Assembly (NCBI RefSeq): GCF_048320135.1
Contig: NZ_CP182947.1
Coordinates: forward strand, 3,100,001-3,164,000
Reading direction: 5' to 3'
Source: Ideonella_A sakaiensis_A
GTDB taxonomy: Bacteria; Pseudomonadota; Gammaproteobacteria; Burkholderiales; Burkholderiaceae_C
DNA length: 64,000 bases
Shown here one piece after another: positions 8,769 to 17,149 of this stretch (position 1 is the stretch's first letter; each line of letters starts with the position of its first letter). The notes under the pieces were generated by a model. That model did no database searches. It was not told where the DNA came from and saw only the letters and a program-made list of their open reading frames with translations. Made by a program: the position numbers and the translations under genes.

Positions 8769-9395
8769 ATGCCTCCGATCGATGTCGACACCACGCAGTT
8801 GCTTGCTGTTGCGGCCGCGCTGGGTTGGGCGAGCGGGTTGCGTCTGTATGCGGTGTTGTTCCTGACCGGTGCGGCCGGCTGGCTCGGCTGGGTCGAGCTG
8901 CCGCAGGGGCTGCAATTGCTGCAGACGCCGCTGCTGCTCGGCGCCAGCGGGATGATGTTGTTCGTCGAGTTTTTTGCCGACAAGATTCCCGGGCTCGATT
9001 CGCTCTGGGATCTGGTGCACACGCTGATTCGCATCCCGGCCGGGGCCGCACTGGCGGCCGGCGCGTTTGGCGTCGACCAGGGCAGCATGACCGCTGCGGC
9101 AGCGCTGCTCGGCGGGTCGCTGGCCGCAACCAGCCACTTCTCGAAAGCAACGACGCGGGCGGCAGTCAATACCTCGCCGGAGCCGTTTTCGAACATCGGC
9201 ATGTCGCTGCTCGGTGATGGCGCGGTGCCGGTGATGTTGTGGTTGTCGTGGGAGCATCCGGTCTGGTTTTTTGCCGCGCTGCTGCTGGCCCTGCTGCTGA
9301 TGGGCTGGCTGCTGTGGACGCTCGGTCGCTTCCTGCGTGCATTGCTGCGCCGATTGGCAGCGGTCTTCGGCGCCGCGCCGTCGCAGGCAAACTGA
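8769..9395 (+). CDS. DUF4126 domain membrane protein
   Basis: The product is 208 residues with several hydrophobic helices and the DUF4126 pattern: ALGWASGLRLYAVLFLTG near the N-terminus, then SGMMLFVEFFADKIPGLDS, then glycine- and alanine-rich helices with SHFSKATTRAAVNTSPEPFS. It ends in a helix (FFAALLLALLLMGWLLW) and a basic tail. The function of the family is not established. The ATG at 8769 opens MPPIDVDTTQLL, just after the repeat element, so the promoter must lie in or near that element. Confidence 0.8.
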   Translation: MPPIDVDTTQLLAVAAALGWASGLRLYAVLFLTGAAGWLGWVELPQGLQLLQTPLLLGASGMMLFVEFFADKIPGLDSLWDLVHTLIRIPAGAALAAGAFGVDQGSMTAAAALLGGSLAATSHFSKATTRAAVNTSPEPFSNIGMSLLGDGAVPVMLWLSWEHPVWFFAALLLALLLMGWLLWTLGRFLRALLRRLAAVFGAAPSQAN

Positions 9396-9456
9396 TCGCG
9401 CGCGACGGGCAGAATGGGGTCTTGCCCGGGCGACCGGGCTGCAACAGGTCGAGTCA

Positions 9457-10026
9457 ATGGCAAGTGAATCGCAAGCAGTGGCGGGTGCGGCAGCGGATGC
9501 CACGCCGATCGCCGAAACCTCCGAGGCCGTGCGGCGGGTCAGTGCCGCGCTCGAGTCGCGTGGGCATCCACATCGGCCGCGCTGGCTGGCGGTTGCGGCG
9601 CGCACCTCGCAGGACGCCGCCGATGCACTGGGCATCGCGGTCGGGCAGATCGCGAAAAGTGTGATCTTCCGCCGCAGCGAGGACCAGCGCGCGGTGTTGG
9701 TGATCGCTGCCGGCGACCGCCGTGTCGATGAAGCGAAGGTCGCGGCGCTGGTCGGCGCGATCGGCCGTGCCGACGCAGGCTTCGTCAAGGCGCAGACCGG
9801 TTTTTCGATCGGCGGCGTGGCCCCGCTGGCACACACCAACCCGCCGGTGACGCTGATCGACTGCAGCCTGTTCCGATTCGACGAGATCTGGGCCGCTGCC
9901 GGCCATCCGAATGCGGTGTTCCGGCTCAGCCCGCAGCAGCTGCAGTCGCTGGCGCAGCCGGCCCCGGTCACCGATGTCACGCCAGGGGAATTGCCGGCCG
10001 AGTTGCAGCAGTTCTTGTCGCGATGA
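9457..10026 (+). CDS. YbaK/EbsC family aminoacyl-tRNA deacylase-like protein
   Basis: The 189-residue product carries the YbaK/prolyl-tRNA-editing fold. The family-typical lysine segment is GQIAKSVIFR, and GFVKAQTGFSIGGVAPLAH followed by the aspartate of LIDCSLFRFDEIW matches the conserved C-terminal core. Members clear mischarged tRNA such as Cys-tRNA-Pro in the cytoplasm. Its last codons overlap the DUF1289 gene by 4 bp (ATGA), so these genes are probably cotranslated. The first 30 residues are low-complexity and alanine-rich and may not be conserved. Confidence 0.85.
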   Translation: MASESQAVAGAAADATPIAETSEAVRRVSAALESRGHPHRPRWLAVAARTSQDAADALGIAVGQIAKSVIFRRSEDQRAVLVIAAGDRRVDEAKVAALVGAIGRADAGFVKAQTGFSIGGVAPLAHTNPPVTLIDCSLFRFDEIWAAAGHPNAVFRLSPQQLQSLAQPAPVTDVTPGELPAELQQFLSR

Positions 10027-10244
10027 ATACACCACCGACCGCCAGCCCGTGCACCGGCGTCTGCCGCATCGACGACCAGTCCGGCTGCTGCATCGGCTGC
10101 CTGCGCAAGATCGACGAGATCGTCGCCTGGGCCTCGTACAGCGAGGCCGACAAGCGCCGCGTCTGGGCACTGCTGCCGCAGCGTCGTGAGCAGCTCGGCA
10201 GCAACCATCAGCGGTTTCCACCGGTCAAGGGGGCGCCATCGTGA
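10023..10244 (+). CDS. DUF1289 small cysteine-rich protein
   Basis: This 73-residue protein has the DUF1289 signature near its N-terminus: SPCTGVCRIDDQSGCCIGC, with cysteines spaced as in a small metal-binding knuckle, then LRKIDEIVAWASYSEADKRR. The family is widespread in proteobacteria and has no established role. It overlaps the YbaK-like gene by ATGA and touches the isomerase gene by TGATG, which implies translational coupling across all three. Confidence 0.85.
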   Translation: MNTPPTASPCTGVCRIDDQSGCCIGCLRKIDEIVAWASYSEADKRRVWALLPQRREQLGSNHQRFPPVKGAPS

Positions 10245-10885
10245 TGAAGCAGCTGGATTTCTGGTTCGATCCGATTTCGCCATATGCCTGGCTGGCGTTC
10301 GAGCGGCTGCCGCAGGCGCTGGAAGGTCTGTCGTACAGCATCGACTACCGCCCGCTGCTGTTCGCCGGCCTGTTGCAGAACTGGGGGCAGAAAGGTCCGG
10401 CCGAAATCGAGCCGAAACGCGCGTGGACCTTCCGTCAGGTGGCCTGGCTCGGCCACCTGCAGGGCACACCGATCGATACACCGGCGCAGCACCCTTTCAA
10501 TCCGCTGGCGCTGCTGCGGCTGCTGCTCGCTTCGGCGCCGGAAGGGCGCACGCCGAACCGCCAGCAGTGCGAGCAGGTGCTGCGCCATGTCTGGATCGGG
10601 GGCGCCGATGCCAACGATCCGGACCGCCTTGCCGCGCTGCAGGCCGAGTTGCGCCCGCCGCGCGACCCGGCCAGTGATGACGTCAAGCAGCAGCTGAAGA
10701 CGCATACCGCCCAGGCACTGCAACTCGGCATCTTCGGCGTGCCGACGATCGCGGTCGATGGCCGCCTGTTCTGGGGCCTCGACGCATTGCCGATGGTCGC
10801 CGCCTGCCTGCGCGGCGATCCCTGGTTCGATGGCCCGGCCTGGGACGAGGCCGGCGCGCCGCGTCCCGGCGTGCGGCGCGCCTGA
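10244..10885 (+). CDS. 2-hydroxychromene-2-carboxylate isomerase-like protein, DsbA/GST-kappa fold
   Basis: The product (about 213 residues) has the DsbA-like thioredoxin fold without a CxxC motif. DFWFDPISPYAWLAFERLP carries the serine that binds glutathione in GST-kappa and NahD enzymes, and GIFGVPTIAVDGRLFWG is the cis-proline loop. NahD-type members isomerise hydroxychromene carboxylates in naphthalene breakdown, but many homologues have unknown substrates and no aromatic pathway is nearby. The ATG at 10244 overlaps the previous stop (TGATG); a GTG one codon earlier is also possible. Confidence 0.75.
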   Translation: MKQLDFWFDPISPYAWLAFERLPQALEGLSYSIDYRPLLFAGLLQNWGQKGPAEIEPKRAWTFRQVAWLGHLQGTPIDTPAQHPFNPLALLRLLLASAPEGRTPNRQQCEQVLRHVWIGGADANDPDRLAALQAELRPPRDPASDDVKQQLKTHTAQALQLGIFGVPTIAVDGRLFWGLDALPMVAACLRGDPWFDGPAWDEAGAPRPGVRRA

Positions 10886-11018
10886 CGGCTGCCTTCTCAA
10901 GTCTGACGGTCGATCGGATCGGCAGAAAACCTGCCTGGATCTGCCCGCGCGCCGTGGCATTGCCAGTGTCGCTTCGCCGACGAACCAAGGGTTTGTTCGG
11001 AGAAATGGCGTAACGGTT

Positions 11019-11037
11019 TGTCAGAAAACGGTCAGCC
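11019..11037 (+). promoter_or_regulatory. Paired GTCAG operator upstream of the DUF4212/SSS pair
   Basis: Two GTCAG boxes start at 11020 and 11031, exactly 11 bp apart. The 19-bp block TGTCAGAAAACGGTCAGCC matches 17 of 19 positions with TGTCAGAGAGCGGTCAGCC at 22641-22659 before the MFS gene. Both blocks end about 95-105 bp before the start codon of a transporter gene. This is probably a shared activator or repressor site; the protein that binds it is not known. Confidence 0.55.
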
Positions 11038-11131
11038 CCGCCGTCGATAGTCTGCGCACCGGCGATGGCGTGGCAGCGGCAGGCTGTGCGATGTCGCCTC
11101 CCGTTCGATCACAGGAGAAAGGACACGCAAG

Positions 11132-11395
11132 ATGACAGACCATACCCATGATTCGCATGGCTATTGGAAGGCCACGCTGTCGTTGTTGACCAAGATACTG
11201 ATCGTCTGGTTTCTGGTTTCCTTCGGCGCCGGCATTCTGTTCGCCGACTTCCTGAACCAGTTCCACTTCGGCGGCTATCCAGTCGGCTTCTGGTTTGCGC
11301 AGCAAGGTTCGATCTACGTCTTCGTCGCATTGATCTTCATCTATGCGAACCGGATGAATGCGATCGACGAGAAATTCGACGTGCACGAGGACTGA
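11132..11395 (+). CDS. DUF4212 small subunit of a sodium/substrate symporter
   Basis: This 87-residue protein has two hydrophobic helices (TKILIVWFLVSFGAGILFA and FWFAQQGSIYVFVALIFIY) and the family-typical WKATLSLLTKILIVWF and GFWFAQQGSI stretches. DUF4212 proteins are encoded immediately before VC_2705-type sodium:solute symporters and are thought to be their small membrane subunit. The next gene begins 7 bp after its stop. An AGGAG site precedes the ATG. Confidence 0.9.
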   Translation: MTDHTHDSHGYWKATLSLLTKILIVWFLVSFGAGILFADFLNQFHFGGYPVGFWFAQQGSIYVFVALIFIYANRMNAIDEKFDVHED

Positions 11396-11402
11396 GGCCA
11401 CC

Positions 11403-13211
11403 ATGGATCTTCAAACAACAATCTATATCGGCGTCGGCCTCAGCTTCGCGCTGTATGTCGGCATTGCGCTGTGGGCGCGTGCCGGCTCGACCCACGAGTT
11501 CTATGCGGCCGGTGGCAACGTCCATCCGGTCACCAACGGCATGGCGACAGCCGCCGACTGGATGAGCGCCGCGTCGTTCATCTCGATGGCCGGCCTGATC
11601 TCCAACATGGGTTACGGCGGCGGCCTGTTCCTGATGGGCTGGACCGGTGGCTATGTGCTGCTGGCAATGCTGCTGGCACCGTATCTGCGCAAGTTCGGCA
11701 AGTTCACGGTGCCGCAGTTCATCGGTGACCGCTTCTACTCGAAGAGTGCGAGCACGGTCGCGGTGTTGTGCCTGCTGGTCGCATCGCTGACCTACATCAT
11801 CGGCCAGATGACCGGGGTCGGCGTCGCGTTTTCGCGCTTCCTCGGCGTCTCCAGCGAGGTCGGCATCTACGTCGGCATGGGCATCGTGTTCATGTATGCG
11901 GTGTTCGGCGGCATGAAGGGCATCACCTATACGCAGGTCGCGCAGTACATCGTGCTGATCCTCGCCTATACGGTGCCGGCGATCTTCATCTCGCTGCAAC
12001 TGACCGGCAACGCGATCCCGCAGCTCGGCCTGGGTTCGAACCTGGTCGGCCAGGATCTGCCGATGCTGGCCAAGCTCGACCAGGTCGTCACCGATCTCGG
12101 CTTCGGCAAGTACACGACGACGACCGCCGGCAGCACGCTGAACATGTTCGTCTACACGATGTCGCTGATGATCGGCACCGCCGGTCTGCCGCACGTCATC
12201 ATGCGATTCTTTACCGTGCCGTCGGTGAAGGCGGCCCGTTCGTCGGCCGGCTGGGCGCTGGTTTTCATCGCGATTCTCTACACCACCGCTCCGGCAGTGG
12301 CCGCGATGGCCAAGACCAACCTGATCCGCACGGTGACGCCGGGCGTCGTGATGAGCAATGCCGATCCGTATGCGGCTGATTCCAACATCCTGTACGAAGA
12401 GCGTCCGGACTGGATGAAGCGCTGGGAGAAGACCGGCCTGCTGAAGTTCGAGGACAAGAACGGCGACGGCCGGATCCAGTACTACAACGACAAGACGAAG
12501 AACGATGCGGTCAAGGCGAAGGTCGAGGCTGCAGGCTGGAAGGGCAATGAGCTCGATGTCAATGCCGACATCATCGTGCTCGCCAATCCGGAGATCGCGT
12601 TGTTGCCGAACTGGGTGATTGCACTGGTCGCGGCCGGTGGCTTGGCAGCGGCGCTGTCGACGGCGGCAGGCCTGCTGATGGCGATCTCGTCGGCGGTTTC
12701 GCATGACCTGATCAAGAACGTCTTCGTTCCTGACATCAGCGAGAAAGGCGAACTGCTGGCCGGCAAGGTGTCGATGGCGGTGGCAATCGTCGTGGCCGGA
12801 TACCTGGGACTGAATCCACCAGGCTTCGCGGCCGGTACGGTGGCGCTGGCATTCGGTATTGCCGCCAGTTCGCTGTTCCCGGCGATCATGATGGGCATCT
12901 TCAGCAAGAAGATGAACAAGGAAGGCGCGATGGCCGGCATGCTGGCAGGCCTGTTCGTCACCCTGTTCTACGTCTTTGCGCACAAGGGCATTTTCTTCAT
13001 CAAGGGTACCGAGTACCTCGGCGTGATCGGCGGTGCGAACAGCTTCTTCGGTATCACGCCGGAAGCCTTCGGTGCCATCGGTGCGCTGGTCAACTTTGCG
13101 GTCGCATTCGCGGTCGACAAGGTGACGAAGGAGCCGCCGGAGCACATCCAGGCGATGGTCGAGGCGGTGCGCATCCCGCGCGGTTCCGGTCGCGTGCACG
13201 GCGCACACTGA
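11403..13211 (+). CDS. Sodium:solute symporter, VC_2705/acetate-permease-like subfamily
   Basis: The 602-residue SSS (SLC5) transporter opens with MDLQTTIYIGVGLSFALYVG and has many membrane segments, including the conserved ADWMSAASFISMAG region and GQMTGVGVAFSRF. The nearest characterised relatives are ActP-type acetate/monocarboxylate permeases. Between helices near residues 335-390 is a hydrophilic insertion holding an EF-hand-like loop, DKNGDGRIQYYN (residues 351-362). A rho-independent terminator lies 57 bp downstream. Pairing with DUF4212 and the nearby SSS-histidine kinase suggests carboxylate sensing and uptake as one module; acetate itself is an inference. Confidence 0.88.
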   Translation: MDLQTTIYIGVGLSFALYVGIALWARAGSTHEFYAAGGNVHPVTNGMATAADWMSAASFISMAGLISNMGYGGGLFLMGWTGGYVLLAMLLAPYLRKFGKFTVPQFIGDRFYSKSASTVAVLCLLVASLTYIIGQMTGVGVAFSRFLGVSSEVGIYVGMGIVFMYAVFGGMKGITYTQVAQYIVLILAYTVPAIFISLQLTGNAIPQLGLGSNLVGQDLPMLAKLDQVVTDLGFGKYTTTTAGSTLNMFVYTMSLMIGTAGLPHVIMRFFTVPSVKAARSSAGWALVFIAILYTTAPAVAAMAKTNLIRTVTPGVVMSNADPYAADSNILYEERPDWMKRWEKTGLLKFEDKNGDGRIQYYNDKTKNDAVKAKVEAAGWKGNELDVNADIIVLANPEIALLPNWVIALVAAGGLAAALSTAAGLLMAISSAVSHDLIKNVFVPDISEKGELLAGKVSMAVAIVVAGYLGLNPPGFAAGTVALAFGIAASSLFPAIMMGIFSKKMNKEGAMAGMLAGLFVTLFYVFAHKGIFFIKGTEYLGVIGGANSFFGITPEAFGAIGALVNFAVAFAVDKVTKEPPEHIQAMVEAVRIPRGSGRVHGAH

Positions 13212-13267
13212 GCACACCTGTGCTTCGCACGCCGGTTGCGGAAGGTTTCGCAGCCGGCGTCAGAATC

Positions 13268-13295
13268 AGGGCCTCGTTCGACGAGGCCCTTTTTC
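13268..13295 (+). terminator. Rho-independent terminator after the SSS transporter gene
   Basis: A perfect 9-bp stem AGGGCCTCG / CGAGGCCCT (13268-13276 and 13282-13290) with a 5-nt loop is followed by a T-run. It ends the DUF4212-SSS transcript ahead of the small membrane protein gene. Confidence 0.9.
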
Positions 13296-13325
13296 TTGCA
13301 GAGACAACAGCCGGCAGGAGCCGCC

Positions 13326-13688
13326 ATGGTGTTCGATTTCAGCGTCGCAATGACGTGGATTCTTTTTCTCGCGATGTTCCCGATCGCGTTTTTCTGGCTG
13401 CGGCGCACCTGGCGAATCCTGGTGCGGCGCGACTTTTCCGAGGTGGCGCTGAAAGGCGGCGAACCACCACCGGACCCGGAAAAATGGGCACCGTATGCGA
13501 TGGCGATCAATGGCGTGGCAGGCGTAGCGCTCGTCGTCGCGATCGCCGGCGTCGTGTTGCAGGGCATGCCCTACGATGTCTGGTCAGCGATTGCCGGCAG
13601 CACGATCTGGTGCAAGTTCTTTGCCGACTTCGCGCTCAGCCGCCATGCCCACAACTTCGGGGCCAGAAAGGGTGCGCGCAAGACCTGA
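13326..13688 (+). CDS. Small membrane protein of unknown function
   Basis: This 120-residue protein has an N-terminal hydrophobic helix (MTWILFLAMFPIAFFWLRR), a proline-rich turn (GGEPPPDPEKWAPYA), a second helix (INGVAGVALVVAIAGVVL) and a basic C-terminus. I do not recognise a family. It stands between the SSS transporter terminator and the SSS-kinase gene. A GGAG ribosome site (cggcaggagccgcc) precedes the ATG. Its position suggests a link to the sensory module, but this is not shown. Confidence 0.7.
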   Translation: MVFDFSVAMTWILFLAMFPIAFFWLRRTWRILVRRDFSEVALKGGEPPPDPEKWAPYAMAINGVAGVALVVAIAGVVLQGMPYDVWSAIAGSTIWCKFFADFALSRHAHNFGARKGARKT

Positions 13689-13724
13689 GCGACGCTGCCC
13701 CGCTGGCTCGACTGGAGGCTACTC

Positions 13725-13922
13725 ATGGACAACGGCCTGCTGCAGCAACGCTTGATCGGCCTGTTCGCACTGGCGCTGCTGCTGTTCAACTTCCCGCTGC
13801 TGGCGTTGTGGGACCGTGAACTGACGGTGCTGGGCCTGCCGCTGTTTCCCGCGGCGCTGTTTTTTGTCTGGGCTCTGCTGATCGTGATCCTGGCCTGGCT
13901 GATGGAGCGGGCGGCGGACTGA
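13725..13922 (+). CDS. Small two-helix membrane protein (65 aa)
   Basis: The product is almost entirely two hydrophobic helices (LIGLFALALLLFNFPLLALW and LPLFPAALFFVWALLIVILA) and ends ERAAD. A GGAGG-like site (ctggaggctactc) precedes the ATG. Short hydrophobic proteins of this type are common directly before SLC5-histidine kinase genes. No function can be assigned. Confidence 0.7.
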   Translation: MDNGLLQQRLIGLFALALLLFNFPLLALWDRELTVLGLPLFPAALFFVWALLIVILAWLMERAAD

Positions 13923-13953
13923 TCCGCCGGCGCCCGCTTTGAGCGAGTCGACG

Positions 13954-16686
13954 ATGCTGAGCCCGTCGCTGGTCCTCGGCGCCTCGTTCGCCTACCTGCT
14001 GCTGCTGTTTGCGGTCGCATGGTGGGCCGACCGGCGCGCCGAGCAGCGCCGCTCGGTGATCGGCAATGCCTGGGTTTATGCACTGTCGATCGCCGTCTAC
14101 TGCACTGCCTGGACCTATTTCGGCAGCGTCGGACGCGCTGCCTCCGGCGGCGTCTGGTTTTTGCCGATCTATCTCGGGCCGATGCTCGCGATGCTGCTCG
14201 CCTGGCTGGTGATCCGCAAGATGCTGCGCATCGCGCGCACCTACCGCATCACGTCGATCGCCGATTTCATCGCCAGCCGCTACGGCAAGAGCCCGCTGCT
14301 GGCCGGGCTGGTGACGCTGATCACCGTGGTCGGCATCGTGCCCTACATCGCACTGCAGCTGAAGGCGATCGACAGCGGCTACCACCTGCTGACAACCTCG
14401 GGCGCCGAGACGCTGCGCGATGCCGGCCCGTGGTGGCAGGACGGTGCGTTTTATGTCGCGCTGGCGCTGGCCGGCTTCACGATGGTGTTCGGCACCCGCC
14501 ACCTGGAAAGCCGCGAACGCCACGAAGGCATGGTCGCCGCGATCGCGTTCGAATCGGTGGTCAAGCTGATCGCCTTCATCGCGGTCGGCATCTTCGTCAC
14601 CTGGGGCCTGTTCGGCGGGCCCGTCGAGCTGTTTGCCCGCGCGAATGCCGATCCGCAACTGCGCGAACTGCTGCGGCTGGCGCAGAACGACCGGCCCTTC
14701 GCCTACGAGCAGTGGTTTGCATTGACGATGTTGTCGATGTTGTCGGTGGTTTTTCTGCCGCGCCAGTTCCAGGTTCTGGTGGTCGAAAACGTCGACGAGC
14801 GCCATCTGAAACGCGCGGCCTGGGTATTTCCGGCCTACCTGCTGGCGATCAACCTGTTCGTGCTGCCGATCGCGCTCGGCGGGCTGATGTTTTTCGGCGC
14901 CGGCCGGGTCGATGCCGATACCTTCGTATTGTCGTTGCCGCTGGCGGCCGGCCAGCACGGGCTGGCGCTGGCGGCCTTCGTCGGTGGCTTGTCGGCCGCC
15001 ACCGGCATGGTGATCGTCGAGACGATCGCGGTGTCGACGATGGTCTGCAATGATTTCGTGATGCCGCTGCTGCTGCGCTGGGGAATTTTTGCGCGCCAGC
15101 GCGACGTCAGCGGCTGGCTGCTGGCGATCCGCCGCGCGGCGATCGTGCTGGTGCTGCTGCTCGGCTACCTCTATTTCCACCTTGCCGGCGAGGCTTACGC
15201 ACTGGTCAGCATCGGCCTGATCAGCTTTGCCGCGGTGGCGCAGTTTGCGCCGGCCGCGCTCGGTGGCATGTACTGGAAGGGCGGCACCCGCGAAGGCGCG
15301 CTGGCCGGCCTGCTCGCCGGCTTCGCGTTGTGGGCCTATACCTTGATGCTGCCGTCGATCGCGAAGTCGGGCTGGTGGCAGACCGACTTCGTTGCCGCCG
15401 GCCCATGGGGGCTCGAGCTGCTGCGACCCGAACAGCTGCTCGGCATGGCCGGGCTCGACAACCTGACGCACAGCCTGTTCTGGAGCATGCTGGCCAATGT
15501 CGGCCTATATGTCGGCGTCTCGTTGTGGCGCACGCCGTCGGTGCAGGAGACCAGCCAGGCGCTGCTGTTTGTCGATGTCTTCGACCGCACGCGGCGCGAG
15601 CGGCCGGTATTCTGGCGCGGCCGCGCGAAGGTCGCCGATCTGCAGGCGCTGGTGCGCCGCTTTCTCGGTGCCGACGCGGCGGATCGGCTGTTCGCCGCTT
15701 ATGCGCGGCAACGTGGCGTCGATGCGATCGAAGGTGTCGTGCCCGATGCCCGGCTGGTGCAGTTTGTCGAGACGCAGCTTGCCGGCGCGATCGGCAGCGC
15801 ATCGGCGCGGGTGATGGTGGCTTCGGTCGCCGAGGAGGAGGCGCTCGGCCTCGACGATGTGTTGTGCATCCTCGACGAGGCCTCGCAGCTGCGTGCCCAT
15901 TCGCAGGCGCTCGAACAGGCCACCGCCGAACTGCGTGCGGCGAATCTGCGGCTGGCAAGCCTGGACCGGCTGAAGGACGATTTCATGTCGTCGGTGACCC
16001 ACGAACTGCGCACGCCGCTGACCTCGATCCGGGCGCTGACCGAGATGATGCTCGACGATCCGCAGATGGCGCCGGCGCAGCGCCAGGAGTTTCTTGCGAT
16101 CGTCGTCACCGAGACCGAACGGCTGTCGCGGCTGGTCAACCAGGTGCTCGACATGGCGAAGATCGAAGCCGGTCATGCCCAGTGGCACAACGCCGAGGTC
16201 GATCTGATCGAGCTGCTGAAACATGCGGCGCAGACGGTGCACGAGCTGGTTCGCGAACGCGGCGCCGAACTGCTGCTCGACCTGCCGGCAGCGGCGCCGA
16301 CGCTGCGCGCCGACCGCGACCGGCTGCTGCAGGTGCTGCTGAATCTGTTGTCGAATGCCGCCAAATTCGTTCCGGCCGAAGGCGGTCGTATCGAGCTGCG
16401 GCTGAAGGTCGACGCCGATGCGGCCACCGTCGAGGTGCAGGACAACGGGCCGGGCGTGCCGGCCGAGCAGCGTGCGCTGATCTTCGAGAAATTCCGCCAG
16501 GGTGGCGATGGCGCAAACCGGCCGCAGGGGACCGGGCTCGGCCTGCCGATCAGCCGGCAGATCGTCGAACATTTCGGCGGCAGGATCGAGTTGCGCGCTG
16601 ACCAGGGTCAAGGCGCCTGCTTCGTTTTCACGATACCCTGGCAACAACCGGAATCGCCGGCGGAACCGGCGGGAGACAGCGCATGA
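13954..16686 (+). CDS. Sodium:solute symporter-histidine kinase fusion (CbrA/CrbS-like)
   Basis: The N-terminal half (to about residue 520) is a complete SLC5/SSS membrane domain with NAWVYALSIAVYCTAWTYFG and the GIVPYIALQLKAID region. Next comes a STAC-like linker (about 530-640; LVRRFLGADAADRLFAAYA). The C-terminus is a full histidine kinase: H-box SVTHELRTPL with the phospho-acceptor at His683, N-box NLLSNAAKFV, then DNGPGVP, FEKFRQGG and GTGLGLPIS. CbrA and CrbS proteins of this layout sense carbon status and control carboxylate use. ATG 13954 is preferred over a TTG 15 bp upstream. A single-domain receiver follows, so phosphate probably passes to it. Confidence 0.9.
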   Translation: MLSPSLVLGASFAYLLLLFAVAWWADRRAEQRRSVIGNAWVYALSIAVYCTAWTYFGSVGRAASGGVWFLPIYLGPMLAMLLAWLVIRKMLRIARTYRITSIADFIASRYGKSPLLAGLVTLITVVGIVPYIALQLKAIDSGYHLLTTSGAETLRDAGPWWQDGAFYVALALAGFTMVFGTRHLESRERHEGMVAAIAFESVVKLIAFIAVGIFVTWGLFGGPVELFARANADPQLRELLRLAQNDRPFAYEQWFALTMLSMLSVVFLPRQFQVLVVENVDERHLKRAAWVFPAYLLAINLFVLPIALGGLMFFGAGRVDADTFVLSLPLAAGQHGLALAAFVGGLSAATGMVIVETIAVSTMVCNDFVMPLLLRWGIFARQRDVSGWLLAIRRAAIVLVLLLGYLYFHLAGEAYALVSIGLISFAAVAQFAPAALGGMYWKGGTREGALAGLLAGFALWAYTLMLPSIAKSGWWQTDFVAAGPWGLELLRPEQLLGMAGLDNLTHSLFWSMLANVGLYVGVSLWRTPSVQETSQALLFVDVFDRTRRERPVFWRGRAKVADLQALVRRFLGADAADRLFAAYARQRGVDAIEGVVPDARLVQFVETQLAGAIGSASARVMVASVAEEEALGLDDVLCILDEASQLRAHSQALEQATAELRAANLRLASLDRLKDDFMSSVTHELRTPLTSIRALTEMMLDDPQMAPAQRQEFLAIVVTETERLSRLVNQVLDMAKIEAGHAQWHNAEVDLIELLKHAAQTVHELVRERGAELLLDLPAAAPTLRADRDRLLQVLLNLLSNAAKFVPAEGGRIELRLKVDADAATVEVQDNGPGVPAEQRALIFEKFRQGGDGANRPQGTGLGLPISRQIVEHFGGRIELRADQGQGACFVFTIPWQQPESPAEPAGDSA

Positions 16687-16765
16687 GCGCCGGCGAGTGG
16701 CCGCCCGGTGGCGGCGCCCTTCCTTGCTCGGGGAGGCTGCCGCGCAGCGACAGGAGGGTAGTCCA

Positions 16766-17149
16766 GTGAACAGCAGCAAGATCCTGATCGCCGACGACGA
16801 GCCGAATATCCTGCTCACGCTCGACTACCTGATGAAGCGCGAAGGCTACGAGGTGGTGCTGGCGCGTGATGGCCAGGAGGCGCTCGATTGCCTGCGCCGC
16901 GAGCGCCCGCGGCTGGTGCTGCTCGATGTGATGATGCCGCACAAGTCGGGTTTCGAGGTCTGCCAGGAGCTGCGTGCCGACGAGCAGCTGAAGGACACGC
17001 TGGTGCTGATGCTGACGGCGAAGGGCCGCGATACAGATATCGCGAAGGGACGTGGCGTTGGCGCCGACGACTACATGACCAAGCCGTTTTCGACCAAGGA
17101 ACTGGTGGCCAAGGTGCGCGCGCTGCTGGCCGGTCAAGCCCCTGCGTGA
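16766..17149 (+). CDS. Single-domain response regulator (receiver only)
   Basis: The 127-residue product is only a receiver domain. It has the acidic pair DD at 10-11, phospho-acceptor Asp54 (LVLLDVMMP), Thr84 (LMLTAKG) and Lys106 (DDYMTKPFS). It has no DNA-binding output domain, unlike the LuxR-type partner of characterised CrbS systems. The GTG start at 16766 is fixed by an AGGAGG site 8 nt upstream. Its stop overlaps the next start as TGATG, so it is translationally coupled to the sensor-exonuclease gene. It probably acts by protein contact, perhaps with that coupled product. Confidence 0.92.
   Translation: MNSSKILIADDEPNILLTLDYLMKREGYEVVLARDGQEALDCLRRERPRLVLLDVMMPHKSGFEVCQELRADEQLKDTLVLMLTAKGRDTDIAKGRGVGADDYMTKPFSTKELVAKVRALLAGQAPA

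Noticed and set aside
11337..13217. A 626-codon frame on the - strand opposite the SSS transporter gene
   Set aside because: The + strand encodes a clear transporter with helices and conserved motifs; the reverse frame is His/Arg/Asp-rich shadow sequence.
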